This document shows positions 18,411 to 29,924 of a stretch of 62,057 bases of DNA, one piece after another. This DNA comes from Nitrincola sp. A-D6 (lineage in GTDB: Bacteria; Pseudomonadota; Gammaproteobacteria; Pseudomonadales; Balneatricaceae), in assembly GCF_000764495.1 (NCBI RefSeq), contig NZ_JRLB01000054.1, positions 46,273 to 108,329 on the forward strand, given 5' to 3'. Every line of letters starts with the position of its first letter. Position 1 is the stretch's first letter. The notes below the pieces were generated by a model. That model searched no databases, had not been told where the DNA came from, and saw nothing but the letters and a program-made list of their open reading frames with translations. The position numbers and the translations under genes were made by a program.

Positions 18411-20249
18411 TTATTCGTCGAGGAAGCCACGCAGGTGATCGGAGCGGCTGGGGTGGCGCAGTTTGCGCAGTGCCTTGGCTTCAATCTGGCGGATACGTTC
18501 GCGAGTGACATCAAACTGTTTGCCAACCTCTTCCAGCGTGTGGTCGGTATTCATATCAATACCAAAGCGCATTCTGAGAACCTTGGCTTCACGAGCTGTC
18601 AGTCCGGATAACACGCTGCGTGTGGCTTCACGCAGGCCTTCTCCTGTGGCGGTGTCAACCGGTGAGGCCATAATGACATCTTCAATAAAGTCGCCCAGGC
18701 TTGAGTCTTCATCATCACCGATGGGAGTTTCCATGGAGATAGGCTCTTTCGCAATTTTGAGCACTTTACGAATTTTATCTTCCGGCATTTCCATTTTTTC
18801 TGCCAGTTCTTCAGGGGTGGGTTCACGACCCATTTCCTGTAGCATCTGACGGGAGATGCGGTTGAGCTTGTTGATCGTTTCGATCATGTGTACCGGGATA
18901 CGAATGGTACGAGCCTGATCGGCAATCGAGCGCGTGATTGCCTGACGTATCCACCAGGTGGCGTAAGTGGAAAACTTGTAGCCACGACGGTATTCAAATT
19001 TGTCTACGGCTTTCATCAAGCCGATGTTGCCTTCCTGGATCAAGTCAAGGAACTGCAGGCCGCGGTTGGTGTATTTCTTGGCGATAGAGATAACCAGGCG
19101 TAAGTTGGCCTCGACCATCTCTTTCTTGGCGCGGCGGGCACGGGCTTCGCCAATAGACAGACGACGGTTTACATCTTTGATTTCTGAAAGGCTGATGCCG
19201 ACATCATTTTCAATGTTGATCAGGCGGCGTTGGGCGCGTTTCAGGTCGTCCAGGCTTAGCTCGATTTTACTCGCCCAGCTCTGTTTGCCGCTGGCGAGTT
19301 TATCAAACCACTCCGGATTAGTTTCATTACCGGGGAAGCCGCTGATGAAATCTTTGCGTGACATGCCAGCACGCTGGGTGCAGATGCGCATGATGGTGCG
19401 TTCCTGCGCACGTACTTTTTCGATGAACTGGCGAATACGGCTGACCAGCATTTCGTAAAAACGCGGTGACAGTTTGATCGGTGAAAAGGCGATGCTGAGT
19501 TCTTCCAGAGCCAGTTTGGCTTCGGGGCTATCTTTACCTTTCTCATTCAGGCTCAGTAGGTAGGCATCCAGCTTTTCGCGGATAAGACCAAAGCGTTGAC
19601 GAGCTTCTTCCGGATCTGGACCGCGTTCCTTTTCTTCATCGGCATCATCGGTGCTGTCATCGTCGTCATCGTCATCCGTGTCATCATCTTCTTCATCGAT
19701 TTCATCGACATCGACTTCCTCTTCAGGAATGGGTGCGTCCGGATCAATGTAACCACTGAAAATATCGCTGAGACGGCCTTCTTCCTGTAGGGTGGCATCG
19801 TAGGCGGCCAGAATGGCCTCGACACTGCCTGGAAAATGTGCCAGCGCCATCATGACTTCGCGAATACCTTCTTCGATGCGTTTGGCTATTTCGATTTCGC
19901 CTTCACGAGTCAGCAACTCGACCGTTCCCATTTCGCGCATGTACATGCGTACCGGGTCGGTGGTACGGCCAGCATCAGATTCAACCGCGGCCAGAGCCGC
20001 AACGGCCTCCTCGTCTGCTTCTTCGGCGGAGTCACCTTCGGTCATCAGAAGCGTTTCAGCATCGGGTGCCTCTTCTGAGACGCTGATGCCCATGTCGTTA
20101 ATCATGCGAATGATATCTTCGACCTGGTCCGGGTCGGCAATGTCTTCAGGCAGGTGGTCGTTTACCTCTGCGTAGGTGAGATAACCCTGTTCCTTGCCTC
20201 GTGCGATGAGTTCTTTCAGACGAGACTGCTGTTGGGATGTATCTGACAT
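18411..20249 (-). CDS. rpoD: RNA polymerase primary sigma factor (sigma-70)
   Basis: 612 aa, full length. Region 1.2 is at [20 protein letters not shown]; then comes a strongly acidic non-conserved stretch ([13 protein letters not shown], about residue 190). Regions 2.1-2.4 run through [20 protein letters not shown] and [20 protein letters not shown]. Region 4.2 is [19 protein letters not shown], and the protein ends LRGFLDE. It lies 160 bases after dnaG in the classic rpsU-dnaG-rpoD order. Intact. Confidence 0.98.
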   Translation of the reverse strand: MSDTSQQQSRLKELIARGKEQGYLTYAEVNDHLPEDIADPDQVEDIIRMINDMGISVSEEAPDAETLLMTEGDSAEEADEEAVAALAAVESDAGRTTDPVRMYMREMGTVELLTREGEIEIAKRIEEGIREVMMALAHFPGSVEAILAAYDATLQEEGRLSDIFSGYIDPDAPIPEEEVDVDEIDEEDDDTDDDDDDDSTDDADEEKERGPDPEEARQRFGLIREKLDAYLLSLNEKGKDSPEAKLALEELSIAFSPIKLSPRFYEMLVSRIRQFIEKVRAQERTIMRICTQRAGMSRKDFISGFPGNETNPEWFDKLASGKQSWASKIELSLDDLKRAQRRLINIENDVGISLSEIKDVNRRLSIGEARARRAKKEMVEANLRLVISIAKKYTNRGLQFLDLIQEGNIGLMKAVDKFEYRRGYKFSTYATWWIRQAITRSIADQARTIRIPVHMIETINKLNRISRQMLQEMGREPTPEELAEKMEMPEDKIRKVLKIAKEPISMETPIGDDEDSSLGDFIEDVIMASPVDTATGEGLREATRSVLSGLTAREAKVLRMRFGIDMNTDHTLEEVGKQFDVTRERIRQIEAKALRKLRHPSRSDHLRGFLDE

Positions 20250-20409
20250 AGAGCCCCTGCAATGAATACTGATGTGAATGATGGATGGAAATGAAGCGCA
20301 ATATTATAGCTGTTTCAGACCCGGCTGAACAGATTTAGCACCTTAATTCGTTATCTACTGTATAAAAGTAGAGCATTAACGGGTATTTGCCAAACTTGCT
20401 GCCGTATTT

Positions 20410-22275
20410 TTAACGTCCGGACAGGAGAAGTTGCTGCAATAAATTTTTTTCATCTTGAGTTAATGGGGTCTGTCGTTGTTTTTTCAAGAGCCGGTCAAGT
20501 TGATTTTCTGTGTGACGGCTTAATAAACGACTCAGTGCATCTCTTAGCTCAGTGAGTGAGTCGGCGCTCACAGGTACGGGCTCCAGATGGGATATTTCAT
20601 TCAATATCATCAGGTAGGCTGCTCTTTGGCTGTCGTGTTGCCAGTCAACAAGCAGTGTGCCGAGGGAGTTGTCCGGGTGTTGGCGCAGATAAGTCAGGAG
20701 TTCGATGAGTAGATCAATGTTGGATTCCTGCAGATTACCCAGCGCTTCTGGATCTTTTAGCTCGCGAGCCAGGGCAGGGCGGTGTAATAGGATGGAAATA
20801 ATCCGATTGACCAGGCTGACTGTTCGGCTACGAGGCGCTTGGCGCTGCACTGGTGCGGCAGTGCGTTCATCGTCTGGCAGGTCTCAGTTCAGGGTAGTCG
20901 CCATATTCCTGGTCCGAGAAGTCGTTGTGTTCCTGTGGTGTGTGTGTGATGGGGTGGCTGACCTTGTGAAGGTTAACCAGGCTGGCTAGTTGGTCAGCAC
21001 TTAGGCCGGTGATTTCGCTGACTCGTTCCTGCATCATCTGTTGCAGTAGCCCGGGTTGCATGCTGCGAATTGGAGGGAGTGCCGCAGCGGCAAGCCGGGC
21101 GCGGTCATCCATGCTGTCCAGGTTGATTCCCTCAGACAGATTGTTGAAAAAGAATGTGCTCAAGGGGGTGGCGTTGAGGATGCGTTGCTCGAAGGCGCTT
21201 TGGCCTTCCTGGCGAATCAGGCTGTCGGGGTCTTCTCCCTCGGGTAAAAACAGAAAGCGCACTGATTTGCCATCCTGAAGTACCGGGAGGGCTATATCCA
21301 GTGCGCGCAGAGCAGCTTTACGGCCAGCCTGGTCTCCGTCAAAGCAGAAGATCAGTTCGGGTACCAGTTTGAACAGGCGTGTCAGGTGTTGCTCGGTGGT
21401 GGCTGTGCCGAGCGTAGCGACAGCCAGGTGATGCCATTTTGTGCCAGGCCGACGACATCCATATAGCCTTCAACAATCAGCAGTCTGTTCAGCTCGCGGT
21501 TGCTCTGTCGGGCTTCGTAAAGACCGTACAGCTCACGGCTTTTATGGAAGGTGTCGGTTTCTGGGGAGTTCAGGTATTTGGGTTTGTCGTCGCCCAGTAC
21601 GCGTCCGCCAAAGGCAATTACACGTCCGCGCATGTCACGGATAGGAAACATGATGCGATCGCGAAAGCGGTCATAGTGGCGGTTTTTTTCTTCGTTGTGA
21701 ATCACCATGCCGGCTTTTTCCAGCAGGTTGGCAACGTCCTTCTGGCTGCTAAAATGTTGCAGAAGGTTGTCCCATCCGGGTGGTGCGTAGCCGATTTGGA
21801 ATTCTGAGGCGATCTGTCCTGACAGGCCGCGCTGTTGCAGGTACTGAACCGCTTTGTCTTTGGTGTTGGTGTTGGCGTTACGGAGTTGCTGGCGATAAAA
21901 CTGGCTGGCCTGGTCTAGCAGTGAGATCTGCTGTTTGACCTGGTGATCACGTTCCGCTTGTTGTGGGCTTTGCTCTTCGCGCGGGATATCGACACCGGCG
22001 AGACGGGCGAGCTCTTCAACCGCTTCAGGGAAAGCCAGGCGCTCGTATTCCATTAGAAAGCCTATAGCGTTGCCGCCAGCACCGCAACCAAAGCAATAAT
22101 AGAATTGCTTATCCGGGCTTACTGTAAAGGAGGGAGAGTTTTCTTTATGAAAAGGGCACAGCCCTGAGTAGTTTTTACCACTGCGGCGCAGTTTTACGCG
22201 GCTTTCGACCACGTCGGTGATGTTGATGCGGGCTAGTAAGTCATCAATAAAATATTGCGGTATTCGCCCTGCCAT
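20410..22275 (-). CDS. dnaG: DNA primase DnaG (two frame breaks)
   Basis: Makes RNA primers for replication. The zinc-binding N-terminus (CPFHKENSPSF, YYCFGCGAGGN) and Toprim start (LLIVEGYMDV) are intact in the first frame, 21382-22275. At about 21423-21426 one base is missing in a short G run (ITWL should read ITWAVATLGTA). The middle frame, with FLFLPEGEDPDSL, runs to about 20867. A second shift near 20870-20880 leads into the C-terminal helicase-binding part, which ends at 20410. The total span gives about 622 aa, a normal primase length. Because dnaG is essential and single-copy, both breaks are almost certainly assembly errors. Confidence 0.93.
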
Positions 22276-22312
22276 AATTACTCCGCTGTCATGTCCAGCG
22301 AAATTGCTGGCG

Positions 22313-22756
22313 TCAGAACCGGGCTTTCACTCGGGTAGAAACCTGACCCATATCGGCACGCCCTTGTACCCTGGGCTTGACTAGTGCCATAACCTGTCCC
22401 ATCTGCTGCATGCTGGATGCGCCTGTGGCGTTGATGGCATCATCAATAATCTGTTCTATTTCACTATCACTGAGAGGTTGCGGCAAGAAAGTTTTAATCA
22501 CCTCCAACTCTTGCTGCTCCTTGTCTGCCAGTTCCGGACGCTCAGCCGCTAGATACTGGGCAATCGAATCGCGACGCTGTTTGGCCATTTTGTCTAATGA
22601 GGCCAGTACGCGTGCATCATCCAGTTCAATGCGTTCATCTACCTCAATGCGATTGAGATCAGACAGGATCAGACGGATAGTGCCGAGTCGCACTTTATCC
22701 CTGGCGCGCATGGCGTCCTTCATCTGTTCTGTTATGTGTTTCTTCAGATCAGACAT
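22313..22756 (-). CDS. yqeY: GatB/YqeY domain protein
   Basis: 147 aa. The start is ATG 22756, with AGGAA just upstream; the frame is open 8 codons further but without support. Family signatures are the MKDAMRARDKVRLGTIRLIL N-terminus and the C-terminal MGQVMALVKPRVQGRADMG helix. YqeY proteins resemble the tail domain of GatB and may interact with tRNA or aminoacyl-tRNA, but their function is not established. It lies between rpsU and dnaG, as in many gammaproteobacteria. Confidence 0.93.
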   Translation of the reverse strand: MSDLKKHITEQMKDAMRARDKVRLGTIRLILSDLNRIEVDERIELDDARVLASLDKMAKQRRDSIAQYLAAERPELADKEQQELEVIKTFLPQPLSDSEIEQIIDDAINATGASSMQQMGQVMALVKPRVQGRADMGQVSTRVKARF

Positions 22757-22849
22757 CTTGATTCCTGTTGTTGTGAACACCTGTTATGAACACTTGATGG
22801 GTTCGATTACAAGTCGGTTATTACAGTTAAAAAAATGTGTAGCGCTTAA

Positions 22850-23065
22850 TTAGTACAGGCGAACGCGACGTGCAGTTTCACGTGATACTTTTTTAGCGTG
22901 ACGCTTAACAGCTGCAGCGGCTTTACGTTTGCGCACTGTAGTTGGTTTTTCGTAGTGTTCACGACGACGAACTTCAGCCAAAACACCGGCTTTTTCACAA
23001 GAACGCTTGAAGCGACGCAGAGCAACGTCAAACGGCTCGTTATCTTTAACTTTTACTGCTGGCAT
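22850..23065 (-). CDS. rpsU: 30S ribosomal protein S21
   Basis: 71 aa, basic. Begins [20 protein letters not shown] and ends [14 protein letters not shown], as in other gammaproteobacteria. First gene of the macromolecular-synthesis operon, with GGAG before its ATG. The 240 bases upstream separate it from the divergent tsaD and should carry the operon promoter. Confidence 0.98.
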   Translation of the reverse strand: MPAVKVKDNEPFDVALRRFKRSCEKAGVLAEVRRREHYEKPTTVRKRKAAAAVKRHAKKVSRETARRVRLY

Positions 23066-23305
23066 GAATGCTCCTTCAGTAGATTGGGGTTAGGTTAATT
23101 CTTGATCAGTCAATTCATCCAGGGTGTTTGTGCTAAACAAACGGAATTTGGGCGAGTTTGTGATCAAGGTGCAAAATTTTACTGGTAGCGAGAGGCGAAG
23201 TAAAGCGACATAGAGATGAAATTCTGTTGAGTTTTGGTGATAATGCAGTCTTTCTTCTTCCTGCAGGCTGCGAGTGCCTGTTTTGACTGTGAGTGAGCTA
23301 CAGAA

Positions 23306-24343
23306 ATGCGTGTACTGGGTATTGAAACATCCTGTGATGAAACCGGTGTGGCGGTCTATGACAGTGAGCAGGGTTTGCTGGGTGATGCCCTTTACAGTCA
23401 GGTGGAAATGCACACTGAATATGGGGGGGTGGTACCTGAACTAGCATCACGTGATCATGTTCGCAAACTCATACCCCTGATTCGTGAAGTGATAGCCGAA
23501 TCCGGGCTGGCGCTGACGGACCTGGATGCTGTTGCCTATACCGCGGGTCCCGGTTTGATTGGTGCCTTAATGGTCGGTGCCTCGACGGGACGTGCTCTGG
23601 CACTAGGCTTGGGTGTTCCGGCCATCGGCGTACATCACATGGAAGGGCATTTGCTGGCACCCATGCTGGAGGAATCGCCACCCACTTTCCCGTTTGTCGC
23701 GCTGCTGGTTTCGGGCGGACATACACAGCTGGTTCGTGTGGATGGCATCGGTGAATATCAATTGCTGGGTGAGTCGCTTGATGATGCGGCTGGTGAAGCC
23801 TTTGATAAAGCCGCGAAAATGCTCGGTCTCGAATATCCGGGTGGCCCATTGATTGCCAAACTGGCTGAGCAGGGTGATCGGACGCGTTTCCGGTTTCCAC
23901 GGCCGATGACGGATCGTCCCGGGCTGGACTTTAGTTTTTCGGGCTTGAAGACCTTTACCCTGAATACCGCCCACGCCTGTCGTGATGCCGAGGGCGTGAT
24001 TGATGCGCAAACCCTGGCAGATATTGCGGCGGCTTTTGAGGAAGCTGTAGTCGATACCTTGTCGATCAAGTGTCGCCGGGCGTTGCGTGATACCGGGCTG
24101 AAACAATTAATTATTGCGGGTGGAGTGAGCGCTAATCGGCGTTTACGTGAGAAATTGGCCGAAACAGTCGCTGTGGAAAAAGCCAGTCTTTATTATGCAC
24201 GCCCAAGGTTTTGTACCGATAATGGTGCCATGATTGCTTATGCAGGTTGTCAGCGGTTGTTGGCGGGGCAGCAGAGTGATCTGACAATATTAGCCAAACC
24301 GCGCTGGCCAATGGATAGCTTGCCTGCTTTAGAGGTTAACTAG
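23306..24343 (+). CDS. tsaD: tRNA N6-threonylcarbamoyladenosine transferase subunit TsaD
   Basis: Transfers the threonylcarbamoyl group to A37 of ANN-decoding tRNAs, with TsaB and TsaE. 345 aa. The start [19 protein letters not shown] is typical; the metal-binding histidines are in [12 protein letters not shown], followed by VSGGHTQLV and the C-terminal [13 protein letters not shown] 23306. It is convergent with plsY and overlaps it by 4 bases. Divergent from rpsU, as in E. coli and Pseudomonas. Confidence 0.97.
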   Translation: MRVLGIETSCDETGVAVYDSEQGLLGDALYSQVEMHTEYGGVVPELASRDHVRKLIPLIREVIAESGLALTDLDAVAYTAGPGLIGALMVGASTGRALALGLGVPAIGVHHMEGHLLAPMLEESPPTFPFVALLVSGGHTQLVRVDGIGEYQLLGESLDDAAGEAFDKAAKMLGLEYPGGPLIAKLAEQGDRTRFRFPRPMTDRPGLDFSFSGLKTFTLNTAHACRDAEGVIDAQTLADIAAAFEEAVVDTLSIKCRRALRDTGLKQLIIAGGVSANRRLREKLAETVAVEKASLYYARPRFCTDNGAMIAYAGCQRLLAGQQSDLTILAKPRWPMDSLPALEVN

Positions 24344-24954
24344 AAGCGATCTTCCTGACCTTTAAAAAGCCGTACCAGATTCAAGCGGTGGCGGGCAATC
24401 AGTATTAGTGAAATCAGTGCCATGGGGCTGATTAATTCAGGTGCTAATAACCAGGTCAATAATGGGGTTATCAGTGCCATCATTATTGAAGCCAGTGATG
24501 CGATACGTGTGACCCCGGCGATCAGTAGCCAGCTAAACAGTTGAGCCAGCATGAGTGGCCAGCTGAGGACCAGGCTACAGCCGAGAAAAGTGGCAATACC
24601 CTTGCCGCCCCTGTATGCCCCCAGTAAGGGGAAAAGATGACCCAGCACGGCCGCAAGGGCGCAAAGTCCGGTAATGCCCGAGGGCTGATTGGTGGCGATA
24701 GAAAGGTAGACTGCCAGAGCGCCTTTGCTTGAGTCACCCAGGAGCGTTAGGGTCGCAGCGACTCGGTTGCCGATTCTGAGTACGTTGGTGGCGCCAGGGT
24801 TACCGGAACCTTGTTGACGGGGGTCGGCGATCCCCATAAAGTTGCACACCAGTAATGCCGTCGGCACAGAACCCAGTAGATAGGCGAAGCTGATCAGGAC
24901 AGGTTCCAATAAACTGTCGGTTAGCATAGCTGGCTCACAGTTTTCAGAGGTCAA
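24340..24954 (-). CDS. plsY: glycerol-3-phosphate acyltransferase PlsY
   Basis: Membrane enzyme transferring acyl from acyl-phosphate to glycerol-3-phosphate, the first step of phospholipid synthesis. Family motifs are [22 protein letters not shown] and [12 protein letters not shown]; five or six helices are visible. The frame opens at 24954 (204 aa), but the methionine at 24927 ([11 protein letters not shown]) gives a more usual 195-aa protein, so the start is uncertain. It is divergent from folB, only a few bases away. Confidence 0.94.
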   Translation of the reverse strand: MTSENCEPAMLTDSLLEPVLISFAYLLGSVPTALLVCNFMGIADPRQQGSGNPGATNVLRIGNRVAATLTLLGDSSKGALAVYLSIATNQPSGITGLCALAAVLGHLFPLLGAYRGGKGIATFLGCSLVLSWPLMLAQLFSWLLIAGVTRIASLASIMMALITPLLTWLLAPELISPMALISLILIARHRLNLVRLFKGQEDRF

Positions 24955-24956
24955 TA

Positions 24957-25313
24957 ATGGATATAGTGTACATTCGTGGGTTGCAGGTTGAAACGGTTAT
25001 CGGGATTTACGACTGGGAGCGTGAAATTCGTCAAACAGTCTGTATTGATCTTGATCTGGGCACAGATATTCGTACAGCTGCGCATGCGGATGATATCGAC
25101 AGTACGCTCAATTATAAAAGCATTGCAGATCGGTTGATCACGTTTATTTCCGGAAGTGAGTTTTTGTTGATAGAAGCCTTGGCTGAAGAGATTGCTACAT
25201 TACTTATGGATGAGTTTTCTGTGCCCTGGCTACGCTTGCAGTTAGGCAAGCCTGGAGCTGTACCTGAAGCACGCGATGTGGGCATTATTATTGAACGTGG
25301 AGAGAAGCGCTGA
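24957..25313 (+). CDS. folB: dihydroneopterin aldolase
   Basis: Folate biosynthesis enzyme of 118 aa. DIVYIRGLQVETVIGIYDWE at the start and the LNYKSIADRL segment are typical of FolB; the C-terminus (LGKPGAVPEARDVGIIIER) contains the conserved KPGA. Its stop overlaps the folK start by one base (TGATG), so the two consecutive pathway steps are translated together. Confidence 0.95.
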   Translation: MDIVYIRGLQVETVIGIYDWEREIRQTVCIDLDLGTDIRTAAHADDIDSTLNYKSIADRLITFISGSEFLLIEALAEEIATLLMDEFSVPWLRLQLGKPGAVPEARDVGIIIERGEKR

Positions 25314-25843
25314 TGGCTCAAGTCTTGTTGAGTCTGGGCAGTAATCTCGAACGGGAGCGCTATATTACCGCGGGGTTGGATGCTCTTGCTGAACTCTTCG
25401 GAGAACTGGCGCTATCGTCAGTCTACGAAAGTGAGTCGGTCGGTTTTAAGGGGAGTCCTTTCTACAATATGGTAGTGGCAATTCACACGACCTTGTCCGT
25501 GGCTGAGTTATCCCGTAAATTAAAACAGATTGAAGATAATAATGGACGTCAGAGAAATGGTCCGCGTTTCTGCTCACGCACCCTGGATATTGATATTTTA
25601 ACCTACAATGACCGGGTGGGTGAGGTTGACGGCGTCTGTTTGCCACGTGATGAAGTCGATAAGAACGCCTTTGTACTCTGGCCTCTGGCGGAGTTGCTGC
25701 CTGATCAGTATCACCCGGTGCGTCACATGACTTATGCCCGTTTGTGGGCGGACTATGACCAGGATCAAAAGCTTTGGCCGGTTGATTTTGTCTGGCATGG
25801 TCGTCAGATTTCATACGCCAATACCAATATCGGATTGACTTGA
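25313..25843 (+). CDS. folK: 2-amino-4-hydroxy-6-hydroxymethyldihydropteridine diphosphokinase
   Basis: Adds pyrophosphate to the product of FolB in folate synthesis. 176 aa. LSLGSNLERERYITAGLDAL at the start and the signature GPRFCSRTLDIDILTYND (about residues 83-100) identify it. Coupled to folB. The terminal WHGRQISYANTNIGLT is slightly longer than in E. coli. Confidence 0.93.
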   Translation: MAQVLLSLGSNLERERYITAGLDALAELFGELALSSVYESESVGFKGSPFYNMVVAIHTTLSVAELSRKLKQIEDNNGRQRNGPRFCSRTLDIDILTYNDRVGEVDGVCLPRDEVDKNAFVLWPLAELLPDQYHPVRHMTYARLWADYDQDQKLWPVDFVWHGRQISYANTNIGLT

Positions 25844-25901
25844 ATTGCGTATCCACATACTTTGTGCAGGGTATTTCTTTAACGCATTCATGAGAGTTTG
25901 A

Positions 25902-28497
25902 CTTGAGCCGTATCATCCACTTCGTGAAAACCCTGCCGGGTTTTGTTTTCTCTGCCATTATGGCGGTTACCTTGGCCGTTTTTTTTGGGTGTATCACTGA
26001 CCGTTTCATTGCTCTACGAGAGCGTGATTGACCGTGAGGCACAGCAAACCTCCGAAGCCATAGCCAATCATACCTTCAGTACCATGTTCATGATTATGAG
26101 CCAGGGCTGGACGCGTGCAGAGATGGAAGCCTTTGTAGATGCAACCCAGTCGGCTTATGCAAACAGTCCCTTTGAAATCGCTTTGTATCGCGGTGCTAAA
26201 GTAACAAGACTCTATGGTGAGGTGGCTCAGCGTCAATCAGACCAGGCTGTCGATCGTACCTTTGACGGTGCCGGTAGGCAGGTGCTGGAAGAAGCTGCGC
26301 AGATCCGTCGCCTTTATCCGGTTGAGGCACGTCAGGAGTGTCTGAGTTGTCATGCGAACGCCAGTCCGGGAGATGTGCTGGGTGTTATTGAGTTGCGACA
26401 GGATAAGCAGGCGATCAGCACAGAGATGCGCCGTGACTATATTATTCTCTTTCTGCTGTTTGGCGTCTTTACATTTTTAATTGCGTCGCTGATTTCAGCT
26501 TTTGCTTCACGGCGTATTAATGATTCGGTTGCCCAGTTTGGTAATCGATTGCGTTCAGTTAATAGTGTAACCGACTTTAAGCAGCTGGATATCAGTGATG
26601 TGGATTTATACTTTAAGGAGTTCAATAATACATTTGGCCAGATCAATGTGTTGATGGAGCGCTTAAAAGGGGTCGCGGTAGATAAGGATATTCTGGAGTT
26701 TGAAATTCGCCTGCTGAGCAAATTTATTATTACTTCCGAGGTGGTTAAGGACTGGCGGGACTTCATCAAGGATCTGCTGATTGATATCAATACGATCATC
26801 AAGGCACACACGCTGGTGACCATTTTTCAGGTCGAAGAAGAAGGCTATGAGCTGGAAGTGTTTTGGCATCTCGATGTGTGTGAAGTTACCAAACAGCAAT
26901 TTGAAGCCGTGGTGACGCGCCAGTTGGGGAGTAATACCCATTACCATAGCGGTGTACCCATACTGAATATTATCCACCATGTTGCGTGTCCTGAAGTGAT
27001 TGATGAGCAGGAAAAGCTCAGCCTGAGCTCGCATGATATTGAGCTACAGACCAAATCGCTGCTACTGGAAACACCGAAAATTGGTGGGGTGGTAGGCATT
27101 GGTGTGCAGTCTGAAATGGCACGTGATCCGATTCGACATATAGTCATCGACAGCATTCTCACCACGCTGTTGAATCTGGTGGGTTCGGTCAAGGCGATCT
27201 ACAAATACACTAAGGATCTTGAGTACTATGCTACGCGTGATCCGCTGACGGCTCTGCATAATCAGCGCATGTTCCGTGAATTGCTGGGCTATGAAGTAGG
27301 GCGTGCATCCCGCCATGACGATGAGTTCAGCCTGCTGATGCTGGATCTGGATAATTTCAAGAACGTTAATGATCGCTACGGTCATGCCTTTGGCGATCAG
27401 TTCCTGCACGCGTTTGCCAAGGTGCTGGAAAATGCTGTGCGCCCGGGGGATTTTGTGGCGCGCTACGGCGGTGATGAGTTCACTATTATTTTGCCTGAGA
27501 CCGGGGAAGAGCAGGCGCATACAGTTGCTCAGCGGGTTGCGGGATTACTGCAGAAGTTGGCACTGACAGCACCGGATGGCAGTAATGTTCGCGCCACTAC
27601 GTCCATCGGTATTGCTATCTACCCTCGCCATGCTGATGATCCGCGTGATCTGTTTGTTGTAGCTGATAACATGATGTACAAGGCTAAGCGCAAGGGTAAA
27701 AATCAGATAGCCATTCCGGATGAGCATGAGATGGCTGAAGTGTTCAAGGCGTCGGTGAGAAAAATCTCATGGTGCTGGATGCACTGGAAGAGGAGCGCAT
27801 AGTGCCTTACTTCCAGCCGATAGTAGATCTGGGAACCGGAGATGTGGCCATTCATGAGCTGCTCATGCGTATCGAGTTAGGTGATCGGATTGTTCCTGCA
27901 GGTGAATTTATTGATATTGCTGAGTCGATCGGTGTGGTACATAAAATGGATTATCTATTGATCGAAAAGGCCTTTCAGCAGATGCATGAACAGCAATATA
28001 AAGGCATGTTGTTCGTGAACTTGTCACCCAAATCACTGATTATAGGTGAATTTATCTCCCGGGTACGCCAGCTGGCTATGGAGTATGAAATAGAGCCGAA
28101 ACGTATCGTGTTCGAGCTGACGGAGCGTGAAACTGTCAGTAACATGGCATTGCTGGAACGCTTTGTGCAGGATCTGAAGCTGGAAGGTTTTAACTTTGCC
28201 ATTGATGATTTTGGTTCGGGTTTCTCTTCGTTCCATTATATTAAGCACTTCCCTATTGATGTGATCAAAATTGAAGGGGATTTTATCCGTAATATGCTTA
28301 CCGATGATAAAGATATGGCGTTTGTTAAGAGTATTGTCACCCTGGCACATAATCTGGGTATTCAAACCGTGGCTGAGTTTGTTGAGGATCAGGCGGTTAT
28401 GGATGCGGTCCGAGAGTTGGGTATCAATTATGGGCAGGGTTACTTTATCGGTCGGCCTTCACCGCAGCTTGCTTTGCCGGGTGGCACTGCAGAGTAG
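25902..28497 (+). CDS. membrane GGDEF-EAL cyclic-di-GMP protein with periplasmic CxxCH haem motif (two frame breaks)
   Basis: Probable order: N-terminal helix, periplasmic sensor with CLSCH (26339-26353) in a DUF3365/Tll0287-like context, second helix (IILFLLFGVFTFLIASLISA), linker, GGDEF domain with intact YGGDEF near 27470, and EAL domain beginning IVPYFQPIVDLG with HELLMR in place of EALxR. The GGDEF and EAL parts lie in different frames; a missing base near 27757-27765 explains it. At the N-terminus a T8 run (25979-25986) separates the TTG 25902 frame (SRIIHFVKTLPGFVFSAIM) from the rest; one T fewer joins them. It may make or degrade c-di-GMP in response to a haem-bound ligand or redox signal. 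The start codon is inferred. Confidence 0.85.
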
Positions 28498-28500
28498 TTA

Positions 28501-29607
28501 TCAGAAGCCTTCGGCCAGTTGCTGTTGCTGATCCTCCAGGGCTTTTCCCAGCGCCTTACCTTGTAAGCCCTGCAGTATAAAGGGCTCAGCTGAAACTTGT
28601 TGCAGTTGAGCCAACAACTGAAACAGGCGTGCATCTATTGATTTATGCATAGGTGGATGCAAGAGTCTGGATAGCCCTAACAGGGGAGCTGCTCGCTCAG
28701 GGGTGCGTATTAGTTTCAGGGCTTTGATCAGAGCCATGCGCTCTTTTGCACTGCTATGATCCAGTGTCGCCAACCTGGTATGCCAATCCATCAGGTCTCG
28801 GGCGCGCTGGCGAAAGCGATTTGGAACTTTCACTCTGTCACACAGGTTGTTCAGCTGTACGCTGGGCTCCTGTGTTAATGCTTGCTGACAAAGCAGGGCG
28901 AAACTGCTTTCGGCACTGGTGTCATTAGCTTTCAATTGTTGAAGTAGTTGTTGGCAGTGGCTGAAGTCAAGTTCACAAAAATCGGGTAACAGTTGTTCCA
29001 GTGCCTGAGCCTGGTCCAGGCAGTGCAGAAAAATAACTGGCTGTGTTGTTGCCAGGGCACGTTCAAATTCCATCCATACCCGCTCAGCACTCAAGTGACC
29101 CAGTTCACCACTGTGGCTGATCTGTTGCATCAGGGTTAGTGTTTCTGGAGCGATCTGGAAATTTAATGCGGCAAATCGGGCCATAAAGCGTGCTACACGC
29201 AGCACCCGTAAGGGGTCTTCGGCAAAGGCTGCTGAAACATGTCGCAGTTTACGTTGTTGCAGATCTTGCTGGCCGCCAAAGGGATCTATGAGAGTGCCAT
29301 CAGGATGGACCGCCATGGCATTGATGGTCAGATCGCGTCGTTGCAAGTCTTGCTCCAGGGTAACCTCTGGGCTGGCATGGAAGGTAAAACCCTGATAGCC
29401 ATGTCCGGATTTGCGCTCGGTGCGTGCCAATGCATACTCTTCACCGGTATCGGGTTTAATGAAGACCGGAAAATCTTTGCCTACTGGTCGAAACCCCTGT
29501 TGCTGCATAAGTTCGGGAGTGCCGCCGACAACTACCCAGTCACGGTCTTTGATTTCCAGCCCCAGTAGTTGATCGCGTACAGCTCCACCAACCAGAAAAA
29601 TTTCCAT
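28501..29607 (-). CDS. cca: CCA-adding tRNA nucleotidyltransferase
   Basis: Adds or repairs the 3' CCA of tRNAs. Class II features are [14 protein letters not shown] at the N-terminus, the DRDWVVVG catalytic strand and [10 protein letters not shown], followed by ALRVLR-type [12 protein letters not shown]. The start MEIFLVGG at 29607 is chosen over an upstream methionine because it overlaps the glpE stop by one base. 368 aa, shorter than E. coli Cca; I do not see a clear HD phosphohydrolase motif near the end. Confidence 0.94.
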   Translation of the reverse strand: MEIFLVGGAVRDQLLGLEIKDRDWVVVGGTPELMQQQGFRPVGKDFPVFIKPDTGEEYALARTERKSGHGYQGFTFHASPEVTLEQDLQRRDLTINAMAVHPDGTLIDPFGGQQDLQQRKLRHVSAAFAEDPLRVLRVARFMARFAALNFQIAPETLTLMQQISHSGELGHLSAERVWMEFERALATTQPVIFLHCLDQAQALEQLLPDFCELDFSHCQQLLQQLKANDTSAESSFALLCQQALTQEPSVQLNNLCDRVKVPNRFRQRARDLMDWHTRLATLDHSSAKERMALIKALKLIRTPERAAPLLGLSRLLHPPMHKSIDARLFQLLAQLQQVSAEPFILQGLQGKALGKALEDQQQQLAEGF

Positions 29608-29924
29608 CAGGATTGGCACAGCTCCGGAAACTGCAGTTTCCACTGCTCAAAGCCACCATCCAGACTATAGACCTCAGTAAAACCTTGTCCAGCGAGGAAA
29701 TCGGCGGCTGACTGGCTGCTGATTCCATGATAACAATACACAATCAGAGCCTGGTTGCGGTCAGCCTGTTGCAGAAACACCGGCAGGTTGTCATTGTTCA
29801 GATTTTGAGCTTGTGGAATATGACTGCTGTTAAAGCTGTTCAGATCACGTATATCTACAACGGCAGCACCCTGCTCCAGCAGTGTGACGGCAGCTTGGGG
29901 TGCAAGGCTTTTAAATTGGCTCAT
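29607..29924 (-). CDS. glpE: thiosulfate sulfurtransferase GlpE (single-domain rhodanese)
   Basis: 105-aa rhodanese. The catalytic Cys is in [14 protein letters not shown] near residue 65; the N-terminal [18 protein letters not shown] is standard. Transfers sulfane sulfur from thiosulfate to cyanide or thioredoxin. The apaH stop and the glpE start overlap at 29924, so apaH-glpE-cca form an overlapping operon. Confidence 0.93.
   Translation of the reverse strand: MSQFKSLAPQAAVTLLEQGAAVVDIRDLNSFNSSHIPQAQNLNNDNLPVFLQQADRNQALIVYCYHGISSQSAADFLAGQGFTEVYSLDGGFEQWKLQFPELCQS

Noticed and set aside
19596..19825. Low-complexity frames on both strands in the acidic region of rpoD
   Set aside because: They arise from the GAT/GAC-rich codons of the sigma factor's acidic stretch.
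20340..20375. LexA box upstream of rpoD (CTGTATAAAAGTAGAG)
   Set aside because: The right half lacks the ACAG end, so it does not fit CTGT-N8-ACAG.
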